Shown piece by piece: positions 24,865-37,100 of a stretch of 64,000 nt of DNA (positions within the stretch are counted from its first letter, which is position 1; each line of letters begins with the position of its first letter). The notes under the pieces are model-generated. The model was not told the origin of the DNA and did no database searches. It saw only the letters and a list, made by a program, of their open reading frames with translations. This stretch comes from Sinonovacula constricta. Taxonomy: Eukaryota > Mollusca > Bivalvia > Cardiida > Solecurtidae. The position numbers were made by a program, and so were the translations under genes. Location of the stretch: contig CM017556.1 in assembly GCA_007844125.1 (NCBI GenBank), forward strand, positions 21,488,057 through 21,552,056, written 5' to 3'.

Positions 24865-25795
24865 TAATAGCGGATTATTGTTTTTGGCCTACAATAACAC
24901 AATTTTATTTATTTATGCAAAATATACAAGCAGGTATTGTTAAAAGATTGGCACAATTTGTCTTCTTTGCTTCTACAAAGAGAGATCTCGTAAATCATGC
25001 ATAACGTTTAACCCTGTGCAAATGCCTACAGACGAAAAATATTTAGCATATAATTATTGCATGGTTGTTTTTGTTTTGTTTTTTCCTTGTTAAACTTGTT
25101 GTGACAACAATATTATATATAATACTAGTGTATTCACTATTTAACATAACTATTAATATCATGCTTTTCTTGCGTAATATCTTGTATAATATCCTGTATG
25201 TGACGTCATATGTTCTTTGGCAATCGTATTAATGTTTATGCCGAAAAAAAGATGAATTTAATTTAATTGGTATCCAAGTGTACATACATGAATAAATGAG
25301 GCAGTATATATTAAAGAGCAAGACATTGATTATTTTATCTATGCTCCATTAAAGGACATGAACATTGATAAATGATAAATTTTACATGATATGATCATTG
25401 GAAATGGATCATTATTGTTGTTATACGTATACACAAAGCACTAGAGGACGACATGTTACTATAAACGTTGCCCACAGAGGGCCTAGATAAACTATTAAAA
25501 TATTTTTCCACGCACCTTAGAGTATGCAGGACAAGACATGAAAAGGATATATTCTGATTCTATGGTGTTTCAATTCCATAACTTACAAGTTGTGCTTTCT
25601 CCTTGAGTCCTTGAATAAGATGTTTACAAGGTATACAATTTGTAATTTAGGCCAGATATTGTTCAAATATAAGCTATTTCTTAAAAGTATAATAAAAAGT
25701 ATTTGTGAAGATCTTATATACTGATTCTAATGTTGAAAAATATTGTAAAATAACAAAATAATCAAAACAGTCATCAAAATTCATTCTTAAAGTAC
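24865..25795. other. Intergenic, no gene seen
   Basis: AT-rich, with no recognised content. Confidence 0.4.
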
Positions 25796-27066
25796 TGTCG
25801 CGGGCCGGGCGCCTGCTTCGGTTACTAAGGGGCGATCGAGGTCGGAAGTTATAGGCGGACCCTGCGCTGGTTCCGCACTGCTTCGGTTACAACGAGAGTC
25901 TTGCTGTGGTGCTACGTTCAAAGAGCCGGTCCTCAGGCGGCACTGGAAAACGCTCGACACTGTTTAGAGACTTGCCTTACGGGCCATTATAAATGGACTC
26001 CACTTTAATCGTAACTAAATCGCGGTAACAGGGAATGAACAAAGAAATAAATAAACTATGCCAATCGCATTAAATAATCTTTATTTATAACATGAATTTC
26101 CCAAAATATGAGATATGTGCGATGTTATTAAGTATAAACGTATTACCCAATACAAATTATTAAATAAATACAAATCTATTACAATAATACAGCAGTGAAA
26201 CTCAAGAATAATCGCGTAAGCGTAATGCTAAGAGGTTTCCCCTTAGTACTCTGACACAAGACAAGGAAATATTATTCAAATGAACGATCTAAACGCAGTA
26301 TCTCTCTGGAATTACTTTTTTACTAAAATAATATCCTATCGCAAAAATAGATTTGACTCTACTTTAAGTTTCTTCCAAATCAAGAGTTTTTAGTAAAAGC
26401 CAAAAAAAAAAAAAAAAAAAAGTCTCCCCGAGAAATACATCTCCTAGCCTTAAGGTATTTATGGTGAGCAGTCCCGAAAAGGTCCGTAACGCATTTATAT
26501 AAGTCGGACGCACACAAAATCAGTTTGTGCAGTAAGTACGTGGGGAAAGTACCCAAAGGAAACCCCGTCACAATTGTGCATGCACATAGTAAATGGGCAT
26601 GAAACAAACGTCAATGACTTCTTAATATGGTAACTAAACATATTCTTAGTAATTTCTGTTATTAGATTATAAAGAATATAACAATTCTATAAATAATTTT
26701 TTACAAATAATGCTTCTTATATATTACAAATGAATTTTAGGATTTTGAATATTCCCGCTAGTTTTACTTTAACTATTATCGCCTCTCGCGTTTAGCAACA
26801 ACAACAACACGCGGAGGTGAGTGACGTCATAAGGTGATAATGCCAAAATGGCTGACAGATAAGCTTCCGGGAAGTGCTTTTACACAACAAAACAATAATG
26901 AGGACGATTACAAAATAGTTAGGAATATTCGCTGTCATAACTTTTGCATGGTAAGAAAATGTATTGATTAAACCTGTAATAGCAGAATATGCATTGAAAT
27001 AGTGATTAATTATCCAGGTGTATAGCGAGTTTAAAGTAAGGACACCGTGGGGTACGGCCCGTAACA
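25796..27066 (-). mobile_element. LTR of a retrotransposon (minus orientation)
   Basis: The ends are inverted: TGTCGCGGGCCG at 25796 and CGGCCCGTAACA at 27066, so on the minus strand it begins TGTTACGGGCC and ends CGCGACA. Directly upstream on the minus strand (27085-27067) is purine-rich GGACGGGGGTAA, which fits a polypurine tract. A minus-strand TATATAAG lies at about 26720-26710, with AATAAA-type signals near 26080. It is long for an LTR (1.27 kb). No coding interior and no target-site duplication were recognised, so this is probably a 3' LTR of a truncated copy. A 230-base GC-rich patch at its left end contrasts with the AT-rich flank. Confidence 0.5.
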
Positions 27067-27124
27067 TTACCCCCGTCCTAAAGTGGCAAAGTTCCGACTG
27101 CCTCACATGTATTTAGTAAAATGA

Positions 27125-27225
27125 CACCCAAGTAAAAGAGATTCAATTTAAAAAAAAAAACGAAAAAAAAAACAAAAAAACACTTGGATAAGCAGACACC
27201 AAAAAAGAAAAAAAAAAAGATAACA
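27125..27225. repeat. A-rich runs
   Basis: Several poly-A stretches are interrupted by single C or G residues. Confidence 0.8.
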
Positions 27226-28034
27226 ATGAATTAGATTAAATCGGTTACATTAAAGGAATCACCTTAAGTGCGCGAAATAAAATACAGTCACTTTATAATT
27301 CACTAAAGTAGTGTCTATTAATACACGTACTGACGTTGAAAAGTCACATTACAAGCATACTGATGAACACTATCATTAAATTATCATTAGCTTTTAGATC
27401 AATTTATCCGTTAGTCTGTTACAACAGTTCTAAATAATATTAAAATTCGTTTCTCCAGTTTCCTTTCAGATTGTCGATTATCCCACCTCTCTCTACTTCC
27501 TCTTGCCTCTGTCGGTTGATTTTGGTCTTAGTTGCTTAGTTTTTTAAGCTCACAACTTTACTTGTTTACCTGGTTGGTGGGTAAGGATTAATACCCACTC
27601 CATCCACTCACGGATCCATCCCAGTTGGAGCATGTTGCAAGTGACAGGTGGAAAACTAATGGACGTGGCTATATGGGCAATATAATGTGTCTTTGCTATG
27701 TTTTAAAAAAAGGACAGTACTTATACAAATTGTCCATCTGTTTGAATAGCCTAGTTATACCAATAAACGCGGTAAGCATGTTTGAATCTGTAGCCCGAAA
27801 CAGTTACATTGGGCAGTGGGCTTGTAGCCGCTTTTTACACATACCGAAGTATGATCATTATATATCCTACAATTAACACAGTTACTTCCCTTATTTCATC
27901 TTTTATATTATGAACTTTGTACTTCGGATCTTTGTTTACGTTCTCTTATTTCTTGATTCTTAAATAAACATACTGATGCTGTTTTATCATGTTTTATCAA
28001 ATCATGTATGACTGTAAATAAATGCTAGACGAGA
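27226..28034. other. 5' flank of the MAO-like gene
   Basis: The MAO promoter should lie here, but no TATA box or CpG-rich island is evident. An 83-codon frame at 27625-27876 has no motif. An overlapping upstream ATG lies at 28022. Confidence 0.4.
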
Positions 28035-28152
28035 ATGGATGGCACAGAGTACGACGTGATCATAATTGGGGCCGGTATATCCGGACTAACAGCGGCCCGT
28101 TTGCTCCGTCAGAGAGACTCGAACCTTCAGGTGGCGGTGATTGAAGCCAAAG
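28035..28152 (+). CDS. MAO: MAO-like exon 1 (FAD dinucleotide fold)
   Basis: It encodes residues 1-39 plus one base, with [12 protein letters not shown] and the acidic end of the beta-alpha-beta unit (VIEAK). The donor is AAAG/GTAATT. The split codon becomes Asp40, restoring EAKDRVGGRT with exon 2. Confidence 0.93.
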
Positions 28153-31100
28153 GTAATTGGCTGCTTTGCAGCATAATACTAAACCATTATCATGCTAACT
28201 TATTGAAAAGCAATACAAAAGAAAAACTTAGATGCTTATACACAAACGTAACATGATTATATTGTTTACACGTTAGTTAGATTCGCACGCTAATATAGCT
28301 ACTATAACATATAGCATCGCAACACGATGGTTCTGGCAGCATTTAAAATGAGAACCTTTATGTGGCAAGGTCCTCAAGCTGACTTAACAGCAAAATGTGC
28401 AAATCTCTGACACAGTCATTCTTTTCACTTTATTGCATTTCTTTTTTCTCCATTCATTTATTAATAATTGTTATTATCTTTCTATCAATGAATAGGATTT
28501 TTATGAACTGAATAGAAAATAAAACTTGATAAAATTACAAAGACTCACAAATATAAAATTTGATAAATTAGCAGCCTCTCTTTCCAGCAAAGTAGCTTGA
28601 TATTAATATTTAATAAATATTTCATCTCAAAACAACAGTTCCCAACTGGGCATTTGTGCTGTATGTCTAGAACTAATCTAATTAAAATCATATCCTGAAA
28701 AACGCTCCGCTATCAAGATCTGACGACGAGTCAGTAAGACCCTCCGAACTAGTCAGATTGTCGCCTACAAAATCGCAAAAGTAAATGATGATCTGAAGCC
28801 TTCCGAATCTATCATTTTAATAGCTGCACCCATTTACAAAGAAATGTAAACATGGACACTCCACGCAAGACTTATGTCACTGAAGACAGCAGTAACATCT
28901 TCAGGACGAAAGTTAACTAACAAGCAGTTGCATACTGCATCATTGATAGCAGCTATTTTGCGACTCTTACTGAAAGCATAATGCATTTCGCTGATTGGCT
29001 CTTATAAAAATAGTAATCAGGGAAAACCATTTTTGTTTATAGATGGTATTTGCCTTATGTCCTATATATTGTCGATTATGTTTTATTTGTTTTATATTCA
29101 GTCACATCCTGAATGTATAACGCATACATGTATACAAAAGACAATGCACATACATTTTACACATTTATTTCTTTGAAAATCATTTGCTCTTTCATTTTTC
29201 CATGTTGTATAAATTACAGACGTTAGTTAGTAGGTACCAATTTTAATACATGTGGTCAATAACAACTCCATTTTAGCAATGAATGGCAAATTTCAGCATG
29301 TTGGCAATCAATCTCATTAAAATCACATCCTAACTTTCGCTTCATTACTTTCCGCTAGTTAGGATCTGATGACATTGCATTATGTGTCACCTCAATTTGA
29401 CCTTTGATTAGCCAATGAAATCGTCGGCTGCAAAATGTTGGGGCATAACTTCATGAATATTCGCCAGATTACGGCTATTTACAGAAATTCTTATTGAGCG
29501 GCAATGTCTAAGGTATTCCGATTAAAGGTGCGTCACATTTTTAAGATGGCAGCCCCATTGACATTTGCGATCCAGTAAAACAAACGCCAAAGAAATTACA
29601 TTTGTTAGTTGATCGGTGCTGTTTTTGCGGAATGTCATTTCTCCAGGTTCTGATAATGGTTAGTGGGAGCAAACACACTCAAAAACAGTTCAAATAAAAA
29701 CTTAGAATCAATGAAGAACGCCTTCAGAATATGAAAAAGGTAGTGAAGTATTTGTCGCTTTCTGACAACGATACCGCAGTGTAACTAGGTTTCTGATTGG
29801 TCAAGTTTGACGTCAGCGGCTCATTAATATTTATAACTTAAAGGTCACTTCGAGGCGACCTTTATCGGGATGTTATCAGATCCTTACCAGCGGAAAGTAA
29901 TGAAGCGAAAGTTAGGATGTGATTTTAATGAGATTGGTTGGCAATTTATATTGTCATATAAATGCATATCGGCAATGGATATGGCCCAATAACTCTATAT
30001 CAATAAGTAACAATGTCGACTATATATATTGCCTAATGAAAAAAATGTCAACAATTTATACAGCCTAAAAATTCTGTGTTGGTAATTTATATGGCACAAT
30101 AGATAGTTTCCATGTTATGTTATAGGCACTGATAAGACAGTTTCAGGCAGCCATCTTTGAAGGCAGAAGCTAATGCAGGCCGAAATATGGAAATATGTGC
30201 TGTATTAAACCCACCACTGTGTTTTTATTTTTCAGTCTTTTTAACAGAATTTTATATTAAATTTAACAGCTTTTACTAAGTATTTAAAATATCAAAACTA
30301 TATTTGATAGTTTAAAAGGTTATAAAAATACAACTCAAAAAGATATTCTGTTCATTTTATTAAAGGATGAGCCAATAATTTTATTTATTTCTGTGTATTA
30401 ATTCTTTGTGCATTTTTCAATTTCAAATATTGCATTTTAAAAATATGAATTTCAAGAGCTTTCCAATGGTGTATAACTTCTAATTTTTGGACCACAAATG
30501 AAGAAATTACAGGAAAATAAAATGTATGCTTCTATACAATTCATCTGAAAATCCTTGAAGTTGCCATCAGGTATGGCTGCCAAGTTAAGTGATTTTCACT
30601 GATGTTGAAACTATCTATTACTAAATGCTGGTATATAAGACACCCAAATAAATCTATGTACAAAAGTTTTACTGCCAAATAAAAAAGGTTTGTAAGTTAT
30701 AAAGCCTAAAAACTGAATGTATGTAAATTATAAGATTTGATAACTCTAGGTATATTATTTATAAGGCCTAATAACTCCAACACTGTAAATTATATGGCCT
30801 AATTTATAAATGATGGTAAATTATCTGGCAAAATATTTCAGTGTCAGCAATTTGTATGGCATAATAAATCTATGTCAATTACTTAATATGAAAAAATAGC
30901 TTCATATCTATAAAATTCATAGGGATATAACTATATGTTGCTTACTTACACAATATTAAAGTTATATTTTGATAAGTTGTATGACATAATAAAATTCCTT
31001 ATCAATTACTGCCACACAAATCTGTGTTGATAACTTAACCAGCCTGATAAAATTTGTTGATAACTTACACCGTCTACCAACCCCATATCAGTAACATATA

Positions 31101-34100
31101 TGGCCTAATAACTATGGTGATAACAAGTATAGCCTCACAACTCTATGCCATTAATTTAAATAAATTTTGGGGTGCATAGAGTCACTGCTTCATCTATTTG
31201 TCCATACGTCCTTACGTCCATTGGTCACACTTTTGCCTGTGTATATCTCAGCAACCGCTGGTTTGAATTAAATGAAACTTTATGGGAAACTTCACAATAA
31301 GATGAAATGTGCATATTGTCAACACATTCCCTTTCATTGATTTTTTTCAGAGAGTTATTGCTCATTTACATTTCTGTATGATGTCATATAGAACTGTTTG
31401 TGTCCTGGCTATTTCTCAGTAAGCACCAGTTGGAATTTAATAATAATGTATGAAAAGCTTCACTAACTAGAGCATATTTGCATACTGTTAGTACAAGCTG
31501 GTTAATTGATTTTTCACAGAATTATAGGCCTTTTATTTTCATATATTTAGAGTCGCTGACTTGAAAATCTTCAGCCCATCACCACATGGGTTCGATTTCA
31601 GTTTGGGGCAAAAACATTTATGTGGGGAGGTTTTCAAGCTAACCTTAGGTGCACAGGGTGGTTCTACACAGACATTAGTTATGGGGTCTTCCTCCACCAA
31701 TAATTAACTGGACATCGCCAATATGACCATAATTGTGTCTGTGCTGATGTATCAAAAACAAACAATTGTCTACATAGTGTCCACATGTCCGTCAACATTT
31801 TTTAAACCACATGTCCTCTAAAACACCTGGCCCAAATTTAATTAAATGTCATCTGATGCTTCAGTAGGCAAGGAGAATTAAAATTTGTTCAAAGAATTTT
31901 TATCTGTCAAAATCATTGCTGCCAGAGGCATGGCCATTACTTGTATGGCTATATAGGTCATATATGGCTTCATAGTAGAACTTCAAAAACATTCATGCCA
32001 TAAACTTTAAGAGCTAGAGCTTTTATATTTGGTATAGCATGTTCCTTAGGTGGCCTTCTATAAAAAAAATTCAAAGAATTTTCATCCATCACAAAACATG
32101 GCCACCAAGGGCATGGCCATTTTCCATGATGGTTATCTAGTAAAGTGTTGAACATTTTCTTGTCAGGGACAACAAGACCTACAGCTTTGAATATGTGATA
32201 CAAGTTCCTTGTGTAGTCCTCTTTGAAGATTTTTAAACAGCCCTTTTTAGCTGAACTGAGCACAATGTGCTCAATGTGAGTCTGTGCGATACCCCTTTGC
32301 CCATCATGCTGCATGTGGCATCAACAATTTTTAATAACAGATTAAAGATTACAGTATTATTGCTTGTCTTGGATTAGTTTGTTACTGGGTCACATGGGCT
32401 CAAAAAGTAGGTCGTTCAGTCGAATCTTTGAAAAATCTTGTGAACTAACTAGAAGCCACATTATGGGCCAATCTTCTCGCACCTTGTCAGAATGTTCATC
32501 TGCAAAATATCTAAGATGACTTCCTAATTGGGTCACATGGCATTAAAAAAGTAGGTCACTAGGTCAAATCTTAGAAAAACCTTGTGAACACACTAGAGAC
32601 CACATTTACAGCCCAATCTTCAGCAAACTTGGTCAGAATGTTTGTCTGCATCAAATCTTGGATGAGGTCACGAGGTCAAATTTTAGAAAGAAACTTGTGA
32701 ACATGCTAAAGACCACTTTTTTTTCTCAAACTTCACTACCGGTAAATATTGCCAGAATATTTGCCTGCATGAAATTTTTGATGAGTTACTGAGTCACGTG
32801 AGCCACGTGGAAGTCAAAAAGTAGGTCAATAGGTCATATCTTAGAAAAACATTGTGAACAAACTGGAGGCTACATTGACAGCCAATTCTTCACTAAACTT
32901 AGCTAAACACTCTTGAGGCCACATATATAACCCAATCTTCACTAAACTTGGCCAGTATGTTTGCCTGCATGACCCGACTATAAGTCTACAAGTCTCTAGG
33001 TGAGGGATTAAGGGCCATCATGACCCTCTTGTTTTAGCAACATATAGTATATTTACATGTGTCCCTGTAATACCCTTGGGAGCATCCATCGGTTTCAACA
33101 ATAGCTGGTTTTATAATAAAACCAAACATCTAATATAATCTCAATGGATGTTGATTAAGGTGTTTACATGTTTAGTTTAGTGCTTAATTAGCTCAACATA
33201 AAACAAAAGCCTCATATATCCTTGTGTAATTAAATGTATATGTAGTATAAATTGCCTTACCAATTATAATCAGTGATTTTGTTGGTTGTTGGGCCAACTA
33301 AGGTTTACAAGCAGATAGTTTTGCAACAGATGCATATTACCATATATACATAATAGTTATGAAACACTTTTTAACAAGCAAAGTAAAATCTCTAATTATA
33401 TTAAAAATGGTTTTGCATTAATATTTGCATTAATAATTATCTGGTGTAACCAAAAGTGACAAGAAATCAATTCTTTTGATTATAACCAGGAAATTTTCTG
33501 ATTATGTAAGTCATGTTATTAGCATACTGTAATAAAGTAGAAATACTGAAGCTCATTATTTAAGATATAATGGAGGTGAATTCCCATATGTGTTTCTGTA
33601 TGCATTTCAATGAAAGAGAATTCCATATTGTGAATTATTGCCTACTCAATGTACTCTAAAAACAAGGATGAAAAAGCTTCTCTTTCTTGCTGCATCAAAT
33701 TATCAAAAGATTTTACCACAACTTCAGCAACAACAGTGACAGCAGCAGCAACATTAACAAATGTAACAAATATGTACATGTCGTTTATACTTTGATTCAT
33801 AGTTTGGCATGAACCTAGTTTTATGAAAAAGAGGCTGAATATATCTAATAAAGATTCAATTTTGCATGGTCCAAATTATTTTTATGTGCTTCATTCATAT
33901 CTTTAATCTCCTAGCATTTTGCTTTTTTATTCTTCATTTCTTCCTTATATGCCTTAAGGTTTGAGTATTTAGAACATTGTTTCTTTCCTGAGAAGTGTTG
34001 ATGTTTTTTTAAAAGGACATACTTCTAGAGACTGCAGCAAATAGTACAGATCTGAACAGACAGATCCCAGCTGACAATAGCTGGTATGAATCTGCACTAT

Positions 34101-37100
34101 TTGCATATGCCTTATCAATTTATGCTTAGCAGGTTAAGAATTAATTTTTTAAGACACTATTCTTTTAATATAGTAGCTTTCAAAAACTGATGGTAGCTGT
34201 TATGAAAACAGAATAAGTTATTATTTAAATTTACATTTTGTGTGTCAGTTTTACGAAGGGTAAAAGTTGAGAATGTTTGGCAGATTTTAATTTACAATAT
34301 GTGTTATATAAAATGAGTATCATCCTCATCATCATCCTCATCATCCTCATCATCATTATGAAGTTTATCCTCTCTTTTTTTCTTCTTATTCATCATCACC
34401 ATCTCCTCCCCCTCCTAGCATTTCCCTTCTTCATAAACAATTACCCAACTTGTTTCCAACAATTTGTAGAAATGTATTATATATTATCAGATCGTGTTGG
34501 CGGGAGAACAGAATGCATTGAACTGAAAGCTGCAAATGGAACAGATGTGTGGGATATAGGAGGCCAGTGGGTAGGAAGGTACTGTCTTTTGACTAATTTC
34601 CAATGAAACATAGAACAAATATAGTGACTTGATGCATTTCACTTCCATAAATGTTGTTCTAACAAGTCTCATTTTATCATTTTATTGACCCTTTTTGTTA
34701 GTTCTTCTAACTACAGACTTAGAAAAGAACTGAATAAAGATAAATTGTTTTAAAAAAAAATATTTTAACAAATTACTCACACCTTGGCTTAATTGGAAGT
34801 TACAGTTTTATAATTTTGCTATTATGGTAAAGGTATATGTATTTTGTTATTATATCCATCAGGTGTCAACCACACATCATGAAACTGCTTGAAGAACTGG
34901 GTCTCAAAACATATAGTCAGTATATTAAAGGTATGTATTAAAAAGTTAACTTTATACAAAAGAAAACATTTACCTTATAGACTGGACTCAGTATCGCAAT
35001 TCATAGTGTGTCAATTCTAGGATCAAGCTCAATCTTGGGGTGCACCATACTAAAATTGTTTATAATAATAGTAATTAAGCTCACATACATATACTCAGGG
35101 AGATAAAAGGATAGTTCCACAGTCAATGTCAGGATAATGTATCTGGGTGTGGTATCATGCCAGGTGTTCATGGCATGCTATACACAGTGAATGCAGCACT
35201 ATATATGCTATAAGTGGATGACCCACAAGGAGAATAGTTGTCAGGAAACATAAGCAACATTTAGTGCAGTTAAACAAGGAAAACAATAAAACAACAGTTT
35301 GTACCATGACGCATTAAAAACTTAAAACTATTAACTCAAATTTGTGCCTGAACCTGGTTACAAATGGAGAATCTTCAGAACAAACTAGATAAGCCTGAAC
35401 ATGGTACCTCTGCAAGTTTAAAATATAAATACTTTTCTGGAAATATAAAAGGTATTTGAACTAATTGTGGAATAACCTCTTTGTATTTTTAACCATCACA
35501 CGGATAAATTGGCATTTTTTTCCCCCAAATTTTTCCCCCAATAAACAGTTCTTAAGTCCTAGCCAAACAGATCTTTTAGGTAAAGTTTAGTTCCAGGTAT
35601 TCCCCTTTTCTGCAAAGATACTCTTTACTACCATGATATTCTGCTTGTTCACTTCAGGTACTATTCTCATCTACCATGATAGTAATCTTACCCAGATATG
35701 TGTTGTTTTACTATAGTATTCTTAATATCTTTCCAGATATGTGTCTCTTCTACAAAGTTAATATATTCTTTTATCCAGATGTTTGTTTCTTCACCATCAT
35801 AACTGGATGTTCCTGTCCCCCATGTTCAGGTTAGGTAATTTTGCATGTAAATGATTACATTTATTGCTGTTGTGTGATTGTAGGCAGCAAGTTCCTACAA
35901 GTGGGTAAAGGAGACAAGGTGACAAGCTATTCCAGTACCATTCCAACCCTGTCTCTTCTGGGCCTACTGGATATAGATGGCTTCCTGAAAATGGTACAAA
36001 CAGGCTAGCTCTATTTTTCCATTTATTTTCTACTTTTTATGTATAAAATACCTGCTGCTCTTACATTTACATTTTTCTTTGTTATGTAATACTGCTGTTT
36101 TAAAGTAGCGTCATAAAAAATGAATATTAAATATTAATTTTCTCCCACAAACTAATTTCGAGGGGGTATATAGGAGTGAGCTAGGAGGTCAGTCGGACAA
36201 ACGGTCGCTCATTTAGACTTTCTGTCGGTTTTCAGGTCTTACGGACTATAATTCTCATGAAAGGCTTGACAGATTTAAGCATTTTTTGGTACACGTGTGT
36301 AACATCATAAGATAAAGATCAAGTTCGACCTTGGGTCTGGTCAGGTCAGGGTCACTGTTACTAAAATTAGAAATCTGGATGATAACTCATCAAAGACTTC
36401 ACAAATGTAAACAACTTTTGGTACCCACGTGTACAGATGCAGGTCAAGTTCGACAATGGGGCTGGTGGGGTCAATGTCAAGGTCACTTACTAAAAATTGA
36501 AAAAGAAACCACTTTTCAATCAGTAACTTTACTTAGGAATGAGTTATTATGATTAACTATGCTGCATAGGTAGCTTCTGTGAAGAAGACTGGGATTAAAA
36601 ATGAAGATGGTGGGTCCAAGGTCATTGTTTTTTGTCGTTTAAAATAGATAAAAAAGTTTCTGGATGGTTCTTCATGAAACATTTCACAGATTTTAACATT
36701 TTCTGTTACACGTTAAATTCACTGTTAAATGTGTCTGTGTTTCTGGTATTACAGAATACCATTGATTCTAAGCTTACCTGTTCCAGTATCATGCACTAAT
36801 ATCAGGTATTAATCACCGTAAGTGATAGCTCTAGTTTCTTTTGGAATCAACTGCAAAAATGTACATTAATAATTAAAGTGGAATAGTTATTCTCATACTG
36901 AAAACATTTTATGTAAACATAAGATTCTTGGGCAATGGCGCCGACCTATGCTTATGTGCTTTCAGTACATAAATCCTAAGCATTTAAGAAGATCGTTGTC
37001 ATTTTGAGTCACTAAAATAAGGTTATATGTAAAGGGGCTTAACACAGGCTGCTTTATTTGGTTTGAGTTGGTTTTGTCATAGTATAATCTTACGAATTGC

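Larger units (their letters stand above)
29190..31165. repeat. Degenerate ~31-bp minisatellite in MAO intron 1
   Basis: Words of the form ATGTxxGTAATTTATATGGC followed by CTAATAACTCT recur at intervals of about 31 bases (for example 29965-29995, 30043-30074, 30745-30775, 30776-30806, 30838-30869, 31085-31115). Units are heavily diverged. The array is split by two MITEs at 29309-29937 and 30102-30615. Confidence 0.6.

Noticed and set aside
31970..32314. 114-codon minus frame in MAO intron 1
   Set aside because: It lies over tandem ~190-bp repeat units and the start of the bordered repeat.
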